DNA of 40,048 bases, from assembly GCA_020025345.1 (NCBI GenBank), contig JAHHSH010000007.1, positions 1-40,048 of the forward strand, in the 5' to 3' direction. Shown piece by piece: positions 1 to 8,346 of the stretch. The notes under the pieces were generated by a model. That model made no database searches. It saw only the letters and a list, made by a program, of their open reading frames with translations, and was not told the DNA's origin. The stretch's first letter is position 1; each line of letters opens with the position of its first letter. The translations under genes and the position numbers were made by a program. The DNA is from Oscillospiraceae bacterium (GTDB taxonomy: Bacteria; Bacillota; Clostridia; Oscillospirales; Oscillospiraceae).

Positions 1-800
1 CCGCTGTGGCCATCGGCCTGGGCATCAACGCCGCCAAGGAGAAGTTCAGCTTCCTACCGAAGCTGTGCCAGGAGATCAGCGATCTCATCACCATCATCCT
101 CAGCTTTGTGGTCAACAAGTTCGGTCCTGTGGCAATCTTCTGCCTCATCACCCGCACCTGTGCCGCCTACGGTGTGCAGTATCTGAAGCCCGCGCTGGCC
201 TACATGGTTCTCACCACGGTTATGCTGCTTCTGGTGCTGTTTCTGGGCTACCCCCTGTTCGTCTGGGTCTTCACCCGCAAGAATCCTCTGATCTTCGCCA
301 AGAAGATGGCCAAGGTGGCTCTGTTCGGTTTCTCCACCTCCTCCAGCGCCGCCACCCTGCCTCTGAATATCAAGACTGCCACCGATGAGATCGGTATCGA
401 AGATGACATCGCCTCCTTCGTCCTGCCTCTGGGTATGACCATCAACATGGACGGCACCGCCATCATGCAGGTCATCGCCGCTCTGTTCATCGCAGGCTGC
501 GCCGGATACGAGGTGTCCTTCACCTCCCTGCTGCTCATCGGCCTGCTGGCCATTGTGGCCTCTATCGGCACCCCCGCCGCACCCGGCGCCGGCGCCGTGA
601 TTCTCTTCACCATTCTCTCCGGCGTAGGTTTTGTCAACGAGCCCGCTCTGATGGCCTACACCTTGATCCTCGCCATCAACCGTCCCATTGAGATGCTGGT
701 CACCTCCTTGAACGTGGTGGGCGACACCTCCTGCGCCATGGTGGTTGCCAAAACCGAGAATGCGCTGAATGCGGACATCTACAACGCACCCGCGAAATAA
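1..800 (+). CDS. Dicarboxylate/amino acid:cation symporter, C-terminal part (5' end outside window)
   Basis: This is the C-terminal ~265 residues of a sodium- or proton-coupled symporter of the DAACS (GltP/SdcS) family, an inner-membrane importer of C4-dicarboxylates or acidic/neutral amino acids. The reading frame is open to the left edge, so the gene begins outside the window. Seen in sequence: the serine-rich hairpin motif FSTSSSAATLP, the NMDGT motif that in this family forms part of the cation/substrate site in TM7, and the second re-entrant hairpin region IGTPAAPGAGAV. Several hydrophobic segments follow the usual order. The specific substrate cannot be read from this fragment. No partner gene follows. 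A GC-rich hairpin lies about 75 bases after the stop. Confidence 0.92.
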   Translation, partial: AVAIGLGINAAKEKFSFLPKLCQEISDLITIILSFVVNKFGPVAIFCLITRTCAAYGVQYLKPALAYMVLTTVMLLLVLFLGYPLFVWVFTRKNPLIFAKKMAKVALFGFSTSSSAATLPLNIKTATDEIGIEDDIASFVLPLGMTINMDGTAIMQVIAALFIAGCAGYEVSFTSLLLIGLLAIVASIGTPAAPGAGAVILFTILSGVGFVNEPALMAYTLILAINRPIEMLVTSLNVVGDTSCAMVVAKTENALNADIYNAPAK

Positions 801-1153
801 GCGCCCCCCATGCCATGCGCCATTACGCAATCTCGCCCCGTGGCGCCGGGCATCTATCAACAAGAATACCCTGTGCCGCAGCGCTATCAACGCGCTGCGG
901 CCTGTTCTCAAACATCGCCGTTTCCGGCGAAAAACTGCATCGTGCGCCAAAACCCATATGAATCCGGACTTGTCTAAAACGCAAGTCCATTCCGCACTGG
1001 ACGAAGCGGGACATATCTGTTATCATTGTGACGGTAACGATGCACTCACCCACAGAATTTGACCGATCCCTGCCCCGGATCGCCCGTGATCTGAGGGCTT
1101 GGCATACAGAAACATAACAACACTACGAATGAAATAATAGGGAGGACACACCG
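801..1153. other. Gene-free stretch upstream of pyrF
   Basis: No convincing coding region lies here. It holds a strong GC hairpin (arms 875-884 and 892-901, loop of 7) followed by only a weak T-run, which may end the symporter transcript. A second hairpin has arms GGACTTG/CAAGTCC near 964-987. A short one near 1064-1082 has the shape CGATCC/GGATCG. I looked for a PyrR-binding loop plus terminator of the Bacillus pyr-leader type and did not find one. No promoter stands out. Confidence 0.5.
875..908 (+). terminator. Possible terminator after the symporter gene
   Basis: A perfect 10-bp GC-rich stem (875-884 with 892-901) and 7-base loop is followed by CTGTTCTC, which is T-poor for a rho-independent terminator. 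It could instead be a processing or stability hairpin. Confidence 0.3.
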
Positions 1154-1861
1154 ATGAAACGTGAAGTCATTGTCGCCTGCGACTTCTCCACCCGTGAGGA
1201 GACGCTTGCATTTTTGGATCTTTTTAAAGAGGAGAAGCCGTTCATCAAGATCGGCATGGAGCTGTACTATTCCTGCGGACCGGATATCGTCCGCCAGATC
1301 AAGGATCGCGGCCACAAGATCTTTTTGGATCTGAAGCTCCACGACATTCCCAACACCGTCTACCGCGCCATGCGCAATCTGGCCGATCTGAAGGTGGACA
1401 TGGTCAACGTCCACGCCGCCGGCACTTCCGAGATGATCCGTGCCGCGCGCCGCGCTCTGGACGAAAAGGGCTCTGACGCTATTCTGCTGTCTGTGACCCA
1501 GCTGACCAGCACCACCGAGGAGATCATGCAGCAGGAGCTGTGGATCCCCCATCCCATGGCTGACACGGTTCGTCACTACGCCGCTGTCTCTCAGGGCGCA
1601 GGCTGCCACGGCGTAGTTTGCTCCCCGCTGGAGGTGCAGGACGTGATCCGCGAGTGCGGCGAGGGCTTCATCACTGTCACCCCCGGTATCCGCTTCACAC
1701 AGGACGAAAAGGGTGACCAGAAGCGCGTCACCACCCCCGCCGGTGCCCATCATCTGGGTTCCCACTACATCGTCATGGGTCGTCCCATCACCACCGCCGC
1801 CGATCCTGTGGCCGCCTATCGCCGCGCCACAGCTGCCTTTGAGAAAGGAATTGAAGAATAA
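1154..1861 (+). CDS. pyrF: Orotidine 5'-phosphate decarboxylase
   Basis: This enzyme decarboxylates OMP to UMP, the last step of de novo pyrimidine synthesis, in the cytoplasm. The 235-residue length is normal for the type 1 family. The catalytic Lys/Asp signature DLKLHDIPNT is visible, with Asp59, Lys61 and Asp64 forming the charged network. The substrate Asp10 (ACDF) and the C-terminal phosphate-loop region (VTPGIR, then VMGRPI) are in place. The ATG has GGGAGGAC upstream. The stop codon shares one base with the next start (TAATG), so pyrF and pyrE are translationally coupled. Having the decarboxylase directly before orotate phosphoribosyltransferase is common in Firmicutes. Confidence 0.97.
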   Translation: MKREVIVACDFSTREETLAFLDLFKEEKPFIKIGMELYYSCGPDIVRQIKDRGHKIFLDLKLHDIPNTVYRAMRNLADLKVDMVNVHAAGTSEMIRAARRALDEKGSDAILLSVTQLTSTTEEIMQQELWIPHPMADTVRHYAAVSQGAGCHGVVCSPLEVQDVIRECGEGFITVTPGIRFTQDEKGDQKRVTTPAGAHHLGSHYIVMGRPITTAADPVAAYRRATAAFEKGIEE

Positions 1862-2493
1862 TGAAAAGACTGATTGCCAAGGACCTGCTGTCCATCCGCG
1901 CCGTATTCCTGCGCCCCGCCGAGCCCTTCACCTGGGCCAGCGGCATCAAGAGCCCCATCTACTGCGATAACCGTCTGACGCTGTCTGACGTCACCGTACG
2001 CGACCATGTGGAAAACGCACTGGCTGAGATCATCCGCCGGGAATATCCCGAGTGCGAAGCTGTCATGGGTACCAGCACCGCCGGTATCGCCCACGCCGCT
2101 ATTGTCGGCACCATTTTGGGGCTGCCCATGGGCTATGTCCGCAGCAGCAACAAAGATCACGGCCGCAACAACAAGATCGAGGGTCGCTGCGAGCCGGGCA
2201 CCAAGGTGGTGGTCATTGAGGATCTGATCTCTACTGCCGGCAGCTGCGTGGACGTGGTCGAGGCTCTGCGCGAGGCCGGTGCTGAGGTACTGGGCGTCGC
2301 CTCCATCTTCACCTACGGCATGAAGAAGTCCGAGGAGCGTCTGGCCGAGCACAAGGTGCGCAACGTATCCGCCTCTGACTACGACACCCTGCTGGATGTC
2401 GCCGCCGAGGAGGGCTACATCAAGGCCGAGCAGATTCCCGCACTGCTGGCTTTCCGTGCCAACCCCAGCGACGAGAGCTGGATCAGCAAGTAA
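1861..2493 (+). CDS. pyrE: Orotate phosphoribosyltransferase
   Basis: This enzyme transfers phosphoribose from PRPP to orotate, giving OMP, the substrate of the PyrF encoded just before it. The 210-residue length fits the family. The PRPP-binding signature VVIEDLISTAGS lies near residues 118-129. The conserved KDHGRNNKIEG lysine loop, which closes over the active site in OPRTases, lies just before it. The start overlaps the pyrF stop by one base, so a single transcript carries both genes. A strong terminator follows within 20 bases, so the operon here is just pyrFE and the earlier pathway genes must lie elsewhere or upstream of the window. Confidence 0.97.
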   Translation: MKRLIAKDLLSIRAVFLRPAEPFTWASGIKSPIYCDNRLTLSDVTVRDHVENALAEIIRREYPECEAVMGTSTAGIAHAAIVGTILGLPMGYVRSSNKDHGRNNKIEGRCEPGTKVVVIEDLISTAGSCVDVVEALREAGAEVLGVASIFTYGMKKSEERLAEHKVRNVSASDYDTLLDVAAEEGYIKAEQIPALLAFRANPSDESWISK

Positions 2494-2504
2494 TATAAGC
2501 AAAC

Positions 2505-2543
2505 AAAAAATCCCCGTTCTCACGAGAGAACGGGGATTTTTTT
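2505..2543. terminator. Bidirectional terminator between pyrE and pduL
   Basis: A perfect 13-bp stem (2509-2521 with 2526-2538) with loop ACGA is flanked by an A-run on the left and seven T on the right. It can therefore end transcripts from both directions, serving the convergent genes pyrE and pduL. Confidence 0.92.
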
Positions 2544-2554
2544 ATGAAGTGAAC

Positions 2555-3130
2555 TTACTTCTTGATGACTGTACCGTAGCAGGTGCCGAATGCGCAAGTG
2601 GCATTGGCCTCATCGGTATCGATGTGCATAGCCAGAGCGAACTTGGGGCTGACGCGAACGACAACGTCGTCCAGCTCAGCGCTGCGCTCAGAGTCAATGC
2701 GAACCTTGACAACTTCCTTGTCTGCCACGTTGAAGTTAGCAGCATCCTCGGGAGTCATGTGGATGTGACGCTTTGCCACGATCACGCCCTCGGTCAGCTC
2801 CACCTCACCGGCAGGGCCCACCAGCTTGCAGCCGGGGGTACCGGCGATGTCACCGGACATACGAACCATACCGGGCACGCCCAGCACGCGGGCATCGGTC
2901 AGGGAAACCTCAACCTGAGACTCAGGACGGGCAGGCCCCAGAATGATGACGTTGCTGATGGTCTTCTTGGGGCCAACAATGTCCACACGCTCCTGACATG
3001 CAAACTGGCCGGGCTGGGACAGATCCTTCTTGTGGGTCAGCTTTGCGCCCTCACCGAACAGAGCAGCGATATGCTCCTCGGTCAGATGTACGTGTCTTGC
3101 AGAAGTCTCTACCAAAACTTTGTTTTCCAT
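2555..3130 (-). CDS. pduL: PduL-type phosphate acyltransferase (phosphotransacylase)
   Basis: This protein interconverts an acyl-CoA (acetyl- or propanoyl-CoA) and the acyl phosphate, feeding substrate-level ATP formation by an acyl kinase. The 191 residues show the two-part PTAC fold with its zinc-ligand motifs: RHVHL near residue 13, KRHIHM near residue 119, and a late AMHID histidine. There is no N-terminal extension of the kind that targets PduL into bacterial microcompartments, and no shell genes are near. This is therefore probably the cytosolic, housekeeping form that replaces Pta in many Clostridia (inference). RBS AAAGGAGA precedes the ATG. The gene is monocistronic, between a terminator and its own promoter. 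Confidence 0.93.
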   Translation of the reverse strand: MENKVLVETSARHVHLTEEHIAALFGEGAKLTHKKDLSQPGQFACQERVDIVGPKKTISNVIILGPARPESQVEVSLTDARVLGVPGMVRMSGDIAGTPGCKLVGPAGEVELTEGVIVAKRHIHMTPEDAANFNVADKEVVKVRIDSERSAELDDVVVRVSPKFALAMHIDTDEANATCAFGTCYGTVIKK

Positions 3131-3178
3131 ATCTTTTCTCCTTTACTTCGTGAGTGTTCTCACTAAAAAACAACATAT

Positions 3179-3207
3179 ATTATACTACAATCTTTTGTAA
3201 AATGAAA
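3179..3207 (-). promoter_or_regulatory. Candidate promoter for pduL
   Basis: On the minus strand a consensus -10 TATAAT (3184-3179) sits 17 bases from a poor -35 TTTCAT (3207-3202). A small hairpin (GTGAG/CTCAC, 3150-3163) lies between it and the ribosome site. Confidence 0.5.
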
Positions 3208-3260
3208 GGCTAATTCCAACGATAAACGACAAAATCACGCGCTGTTTCTGATGAATTTGT

Positions 3261-3797
3261 TTAAAGATCATAGAGTGCGACGCCTGTTTTGCCGTCAAAA
3301 TCCTCCATCATGACGCTGACCATTTCATCGCGTGAGGTGGGGACGTTTTTGCCCACATAGTCCGCCCGGATGGGCAGCTCCCGGTGGCCGCGGTCAATAA
3401 GTACCGCCAGCTGGATCGCGCGGGGCCGTCCGGCACGCACCACGGCCTCGATGGCGGCACGCACCGTGCGTCCGGTATAGATCACGTCGTCCACCAGCAC
3501 CACGGTGCAATCCTTCACGTCACAAGGGATATAGCTGTCAGACGTGGTGGCCTGGGGGCCGATCTCCGTCAAATCGTCCCGGTAAAGGCCGATGTCGATA
3601 TGTCCCACCGGCACAGACACACCTTCGTATTTCTCAATATTCTCCGCCAGCATCTTGGACAGCGGGATACCGCGGCGGCGGATGCCCAAAAGGCAGATAT
3701 GCTCCGCGCCGTTATTCTTTTCAATGATCTCATGGGCAATGCGCGCCATGGAGCGCCGCATCTGCGCCTCGTCCATAATAGACGCCTTATATGTCAT
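3261..3797 (-). CDS. pyrR: PyrR: pyr operon attenuator / uracil phosphoribosyltransferase
   Basis: PyrR is an RNA-binding attenuation protein of pyrimidine genes that senses UMP/UTP, with a side activity as uracil phosphoribosyltransferase. The 178 residues include the PRPP-binding motif VVLVDDVIYTGRT and the basic stretch LLGIRRRGIPLS that is typical of PyrR. The chosen ATG (3797) has GAGGG seven bases upstream. A longer frame exists upstream, but its sequence does not resemble the family and it overlaps the neighbour's terminator. pyrR lies on the opposite strand to pyrFE and is separated from it by pduL, so it is not in the operon it presumably controls. I saw no PyrR-binding loop near pyrF. 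Confidence 0.95.
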   Translation of the reverse strand: MTYKASIMDEAQMRRSMARIAHEIIEKNNGAEHICLLGIRRRGIPLSKMLAENIEKYEGVSVPVGHIDIGLYRDDLTEIGPQATTSDSYIPCDVKDCTVVLVDDVIYTGRTVRAAIEAVVRAGRPRAIQLAVLIDRGHRELPIRADYVGKNVPTSRDEMVSVMMEDFDGKTGVALYDL

Positions 3798-3848
3798 ATC
3801 CGTCCCTCGTTTCACGTTTTTTTCATTGTACCATTCCCGCCTTGAAAA

Positions 3849-3885
3849 GTAAAGGAGCGGCCGCCGCTGTCGGTCGCTCCTTTTC
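3849..3885 (-). terminator. Terminator after the fused activase gene
   Basis: Arms AAAGGAGCG (3851-3859) and CGCTCCTTT (3875-3883) pair, with a GCCG/CGGT inner extension. On the minus strand the stem is followed by TTTACTTTTC. It lies between the activase stop and pyrR. Confidence 0.65.
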
Positions 3886-3888
3886 TGT

Positions 3889-6800
3889 TTACGCGTCCTT
3901 TTTGCTGCGCCGTGCTGCGGCGGCCAGCATGAGCTTGATCCGGTTGAGCTGATTGACCTCACTGGCGCCGGGATCGTAGTCCACAGCGGCAATATTGGCC
4001 TGCGGGTACTCGCTGCGCAGCCGTTTGATCACGCCCTTGCCCACCACATGGTTGGGCAGGCACGCAAAGGGCTGGATGCACACGATGTTGGGCGTGCCGC
4101 TCAACAAAAGTTCCACCATCTCGCCCGTGAGGAACCAACCCTCGCCATACTGATTGCCGATGGAGAGGAAGGGTTTTGCCAGCTCCGCCACCTTCTCGAT
4201 GGGCAGGGGCGCTTCAAAGCGCCGGCTCTTTTCTAAGGCACGGATCGCCGGCATACGCAAAGCTCGGATGGCGCGGATTCCCACTTTTGAAGTCGCTGCC
4301 GCCTTCCAGCTCACACCCAGATACTCATGGCGATACTGGCTGTTGTAGAGGGAGTAGTTCATGAAATCCATCAGATCCGGCACCACGGCCTCGGCTCCCT
4401 CCCGCTCCAGCAGCTCCACCACATGGTTGTTGGCCAGAGGCATATATTTCACCAGGATCTCACCGACGACGCCTACTCGCGGCTTCACCATGTCCTCGTG
4501 GATGGGAAGTGTATCAAACGCCTCCACGATCTCACGGCAGAGGTCTTTATATGTATCCCGGCTCTTGGGGTTAACCAGCGAGTCAATGCAGCGCTCCCGC
4601 AGCTGATCGTGGAGCGCATCAGCGCTGCCCGGTGTCACCTCATAGGGCCGCACACGATACACACAGCGCATAAAGAGGTCGCCGTACACAATGGCCCGCG
4701 CCGCAGCCAGCAGCAGCGCAGGCGGCAGCTTAAAGCCCTCGTTCTTCTCCAAGCCGCCGGCGTTGAGGGAAATCACAGGGATATGGGACAAGCCCACCTT
4801 ATCCAGCGCACGGCGGATAAAGCCCACATAGTTGCTGGCACGGCAGCAGCCGCCGGTCTGGCTCATCAAAAGCGCCAGATGATCCGTGTCGTACCGTCCC
4901 GACAGCACCGCCTCCATCATCTGTCCCACCACCGTAATGGAGGGGAAGCAGGCATCGTTATTCACATACTGCAGGCCTGTCTCGATAGCGGTGCGATTGT
5001 CATTTTTCAAAATTTCCACGTTAAATCCATAGCGCCGGAACACAGGCTCCAGAATCTCAAAGTGGATGGGGCTCATCTGGGGTGCCAGAATGGTGTAGCC
5101 CTCCTTGAACATCTCCCGGGTAAACTCCGTGCGGTGATAAGCACTGCTGCGCTGGTGCGGGTGTACCCCCTGCTCGCGGCGCATATTCATGGCGGCAATG
5201 AGGCTGCGAATACGGATGCGGGCCGCGCCCAGATTGTTCACCTCGTCGATTTTCAGCACAGTGTAGAGCTTGTTGCTGCCCTCCAAAATCTCCGCCACCT
5301 GATCGGTGGTGACGGCGTCCAGACCACAGCCGAAGGAGTTCAGCTGCACCAGCTCCAGATCCTCCCGCCCGCAGACAAACTGTGCGGCGTTATAGAGGCG
5401 GGAGTGGTACACCCACTGATCCAGTACGCGCAGGGGGCGGTCGGGACGGCGGTTGATAGGAAGGCTGTCCTCAGTGAGCACCGCCAGATCATAGGAGGTA
5501 ATCAGCTCCGGGATGCCGTGGTTGATCTCCGGGTCGATGTGGTAGGGACGGCCTGCCAGCACAATGCCGCGCTTGCCGTTTTCTGCCATCCAGTGGAGTA
5601 CCCGCTGGCCCTCCGTCCGCACATCGGCCTTGGCACGCAGCTGCTCCTGCCATGCCGCATGAACGGCGGCACGCACTTCCTTTTCCGCCACATTCCACTC
5701 CTGCTGCATCAGCTGCACCAGCCGGTCGGCAGCCGTCTTTTCGCTGGTCATGGCGATGAAGGGACGCACATAGCGCACCTCGCCGCGGCTCACCGCCTCC
5801 ACGTTGTTCTTCAGATTCTCCGGGTAGCTGACCACGATGGGGCAGTTATAGTGGTTCTGGGCGCTGTCCGTCTCCTGATGCTCAAAGAACACACAGGGGT
5901 GGAAAATGGTCTTGATGCCGTGGTCAATGAGCCACTGCACATGGCCGTGAGCCAGCTTGGCCGGATAGCACTCCGACTCCGAGGGAATGGACTCCATGCC
6001 CAGCTCATAGATCTTACGGCTGGAGAAGGGGGAGAGCACCACGGAAAAGCCCAGCTGGCGGAAGAAGGTCGCCCAGAAGGGATAGTTCTCATACATATTC
6101 AGAACCCTCGGAATACCGATGACGCCGCGGGGCGCCTCCTCCGGCTTGAGGGCGGGATAGTCGAACATCCGCTTGCGCTTAAAGGCCACCAGATTGGGGG
6201 CCTTTTTTGCGTTGCCACCGCCGCCCAGACCCTTTTCGCAGCGGTTGCCGGTGATATGTCGGCGGCCGCCGGGGAACGTATTGATGGTCAGCATACAGTT
6301 GTTGCTGCATCCGCCGCACCGGGTGGTGGCTGTGGTATAGTGCAGCTCAAGAATCTCCTCCATGGGCAGCATGGTGCTCTTTTGTCCATGATAGTGACTC
6401 CGGGCGATCAGTGCCGCACCGAAAGCGCCCATCAAACCTGCAATATCCGGGCAGGTGACCTCTCGGCCCGAAACTCTTTCAAAGGCACGCAGCACGGCCT
6501 GATTGTGGAACGTGCCGCCCTGCACCACGATGTGCTCGCCCAGCTCCTGGGCGTTGGCCAGCTTGATGACCTTAAAGAGGGCATTTTTGATCACGGAGTA
6601 GGCAAGGCCCGCTGAGATATCCGAAACCTCAGCGCCCTCCTTCTGGGCCTGCTTCACGTTGGAGTTCATAAACACGGTACACCGGGTGCCCAAGTCCACC
6701 GGGTGGGGAGCAAACAGCGCCTGCGCCGCAAAATCCGGGGCCGTATAGCCCAGCGATGCGGCAAAATTCTCAATGAATGAGCCACAGCCGGAGGAGCAAG

Positions 6801-8124
6801 CCTCGTTGAGGATCACATTGTCCACCACGCCGTTCTTGAGGCGGATGAACTTCATGTCCTGCCCGCCGATGTCCAGCACGCAGTCCACCTGCGGATCAAA
6901 GAATCGGGCGGCCGTACAGTGCGCCACCGTCTCCACTTCCCCCTCATCGAGACAGAACGCAGATTGCAGCAGCGCCTCGCCATAGCCGGTAGAACAGCTG
7001 CGGACGATCCGCGCCTTTTCCGGCAGCTTTTCCCGCAAAAGGCGCATGGCCGTAATGGCCGTCTGGATGGGATTTCCCTGATTGCCCGCATAGAAGGAGA
7101 ACAGCAGCTCGCCCTCCTTACCGATGAGCGCCAGCTTCGTGGTGGTAGAACCGGCATCAATGCCCAAAAAGCACTCACCCTCATATTCCTCGATGGCACC
7201 CTTGCGCAGCACGGCCTGATCGTGACGGTCACGGAAGCTCTGATAATCCTCCTCGCCCGAAAAGAGCGGCTCCAGACGCTTTACCTCAAACTGCACCTGC
7301 ACGCCCTTTTCCAGCTGCTCCAGCAGTGCATCCAGTGCCACGGCCTGTGCATCCTCCGCCTCCAGAGCCGTACCCAAGGCGGCGAAGAGGTGGGAGTTAT
7401 CCGGGTCGACAATATTTTCCGGGGTTAAATGCAGCGTGCGGATGAACGCATTTTTCAGCTCCGGCAAAAAGTGGAGCGGCCCGCCCAAAAAGGCCACGCA
7501 GCCCCGAATGGGCTTGCCGCAGGCAAGGCCGGAGATCGTCTGGTTGACCACCGCTTGAAAAATCGAGGCGGCCAGATCCGCCTTGGTGGCGCCCTCATTG
7601 ATGAGGGGCTGAATATCCGTCTTGGCAAACACGCCGCACCGGGCGGCAATGGGATAGATTTCCTGATAGTGGGCGGCCTCCTCATTCAGTCCGCCGGCAT
7701 CCGTCTGTAAAAGAGCCGCCATCTGGTCGATGAAAGAACCGGTTCCGCCGGCGCACACGCCGTTCATCCGCTCCTCCAATCCGCCGGTGAAGTAGATGAT
7801 CTTGGCGTCCTCGCCGCCCAGCTCAATGGCCACATCGGTCTGCGGTGCCGTAAACTCCACAGCCGCACTGGTGGCCACCACCTCCTGCACAAACTCAATC
7901 CCCAGTGCCTTTCCTACGCTGATCGCTCCCGAGCCGGTGATCTTCACACGCAGCATGCACGGCCCAATCTCCTGCCGCGCCTCTTTCAAAAGCTCTGCCA
8001 ACGTCTTTTGCGTATGGGCATGGTGACGGCGGTACTTTCCAAAAAGCACCGTACCTTCCTCATCTATAATCACTAATTTTACCGTGGTCGATCCAATGTC
8101 GATCCCCGCTCTGCATTCTCTCAC
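3889..8124 (-). CDS. Fused 2-hydroxyacyl-CoA dehydratase activase (two BadF/HgdC ATPase copies plus DUF2229/HgdB-like region)
   Basis: This is a ~1411-residue member of the large 'acyl-CoA dehydratase activase-related' family. HgdC-type activases use ATP to push a low-potential electron into (R)-2-hydroxyacyl-CoA dehydratases. Residues 1-275 and 318-580 (GTG numbering) are two ASKHA ATPase copies, each starting GID(I/A)GSTT. Each copy has two cysteines 39 apart (Cys124/Cys163 and Cys443/Cys482), the spacing that in HgdC holds a [4Fe-4S] cluster between two subunits. One chain may thus be a built-in dimer (inference). A linker holds CGGCSNNC (603-610) and Cys629, possibly another cluster. The rest matches DUF2229 and an HgdB-like region. 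I prefer the GTG at 8124, eight bases after AGGAGG, over the ATG at 8148, which has GAGGG only three bases away. No dehydratase genes adjoin it; its physiological partner is unknown. Confidence 0.9.
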   Translation of the reverse strand: MRECRAGIDIGSTTVKLVIIDEEGTVLFGKYRRHHAHTQKTLAELLKEARQEIGPCMLRVKITGSGAISVGKALGIEFVQEVVATSAAVEFTAPQTDVAIELGGEDAKIIYFTGGLEERMNGVCAGGTGSFIDQMAALLQTDAGGLNEEAAHYQEIYPIAARCGVFAKTDIQPLINEGATKADLAASIFQAVVNQTISGLACGKPIRGCVAFLGGPLHFLPELKNAFIRTLHLTPENIVDPDNSHLFAALGTALEAEDAQAVALDALLEQLEKGVQVQFEVKRLEPLFSGEEDYQSFRDRHDQAVLRKGAIEEYEGECFLGIDAGSTTTKLALIGKEGELLFSFYAGNQGNPIQTAITAMRLLREKLPEKARIVRSCSTGYGEALLQSAFCLDEGEVETVAHCTAARFFDPQVDCVLDIGGQDMKFIRLKNGVVDNVILNEACSSGCGSFIENFAASLGYTAPDFAAQALFAPHPVDLGTRCTVFMNSNVKQAQKEGAEVSDISAGLAYSVIKNALFKVIKLANAQELGEHIVVQGGTFHNQAVLRAFERVSGREVTCPDIAGLMGAFGAALIARSHYHGQKSTMLPMEEILELHYTTATTRCGGCSNNCMLTINTFPGGRRHITGNRCEKGLGGGGNAKKAPNLVAFKRKRMFDYPALKPEEAPRGVIGIPRVLNMYENYPFWATFFRQLGFSVVLSPFSSRKIYELGMESIPSESECYPAKLAHGHVQWLIDHGIKTIFHPCVFFEHQETDSAQNHYNCPIVVSYPENLKNNVEAVSRGEVRYVRPFIAMTSEKTAADRLVQLMQQEWNVAEKEVRAAVHAAWQEQLRAKADVRTEGQRVLHWMAENGKRGIVLAGRPYHIDPEINHGIPELITSYDLAVLTEDSLPINRRPDRPLRVLDQWVYHSRLYNAAQFVCGREDLELVQLNSFGCGLDAVTTDQVAEILEGSNKLYTVLKIDEVNNLGAARIRIRSLIAAMNMRREQGVHPHQRSSAYHRTEFTREMFKEGYTILAPQMSPIHFEILEPVFRRYGFNVEILKNDNRTAIETGLQYVNNDACFPSITVVGQMMEAVLSGRYDTDHLALLMSQTGGCCRASNYVGFIRRALDKVGLSHIPVISLNAGGLEKNEGFKLPPALLLAAARAIVYGDLFMRCVYRVRPYEVTPGSADALHDQLRERCIDSLVNPKSRDTYKDLCREIVEAFDTLPIHEDMVKPRVGVVGEILVKYMPLANNHVVELLEREGAEAVVPDLMDFMNYSLYNSQYRHEYLGVSWKAAATSKVGIRAIRALRMPAIRALEKSRRFEAPLPIEKVAELAKPFLSIGNQYGEGWFLTGEMVELLLSGTPNIVCIQPFACLPNHVVGKGVIKRLRSEYPQANIAAVDYDPGASEVNQLNRIKLMLAAAARRSKKDA

Positions 8125-8256
8125 AACTGCCGCCTCCTGCCCAGTCATTGTCCCTCTTATAGGAATATTTTTTCATTATTATGGTAATGACAGAATGTGA
8201 ATATTTTATGAACTCTCTGTCAAGAGTCCGTTAATATACCGCAGTTTACTACCAAG

Positions 8257-8292
8257 AAAAGCGCCTATATTCCGGCAGAATATAGGCGTTTT
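8257..8292 (-). terminator. Terminator of the LytTR-DUF3021 operon
   Basis: Arms CGCCTATATT (8262-8271) and AATATAGGCG (8279-8288) form a stem extended by G-U and A-T pairs, ending in CTTTTCTT on the minus strand. It lies between the DUF3021 stop and the activase gene. Confidence 0.7.
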
Positions 8293-8346
8293 CCCTTTTT
8301 TTATAAAACATCTGGAACTTATGCAGTTTTTAGCCTTAGGCCACTC

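Noticed and set aside
54..950. A 298-codon minus-strand frame opposite the symporter
   Set aside because: Low-complexity Gly/His-rich shadow of the symporter gene.
801..1153. Search for a PyrR-controlled attenuator before pyrFE
   Set aside because: Hairpins exist, but none shows a PyrR-binding loop followed by a terminator with a T-run.
2555..3130. PduL considered as part of a microcompartment operon
   Set aside because: No shell-protein gene is near and the protein lacks an N-terminal targeting extension.
4327..6615. A 762-codon open frame opposite the fused activase
   Set aside because: Its predicted protein is rich in His, Gln and Arg with no domain or ribosome site; the activase on the other strand is clearly real.
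8189..8221. Inverted GACAGA/TCTGTC pair upstream of the activase gene
   Set aside because: Only six-base arms 21 bases apart; could be chance, and no good promoter overlaps it in phase.
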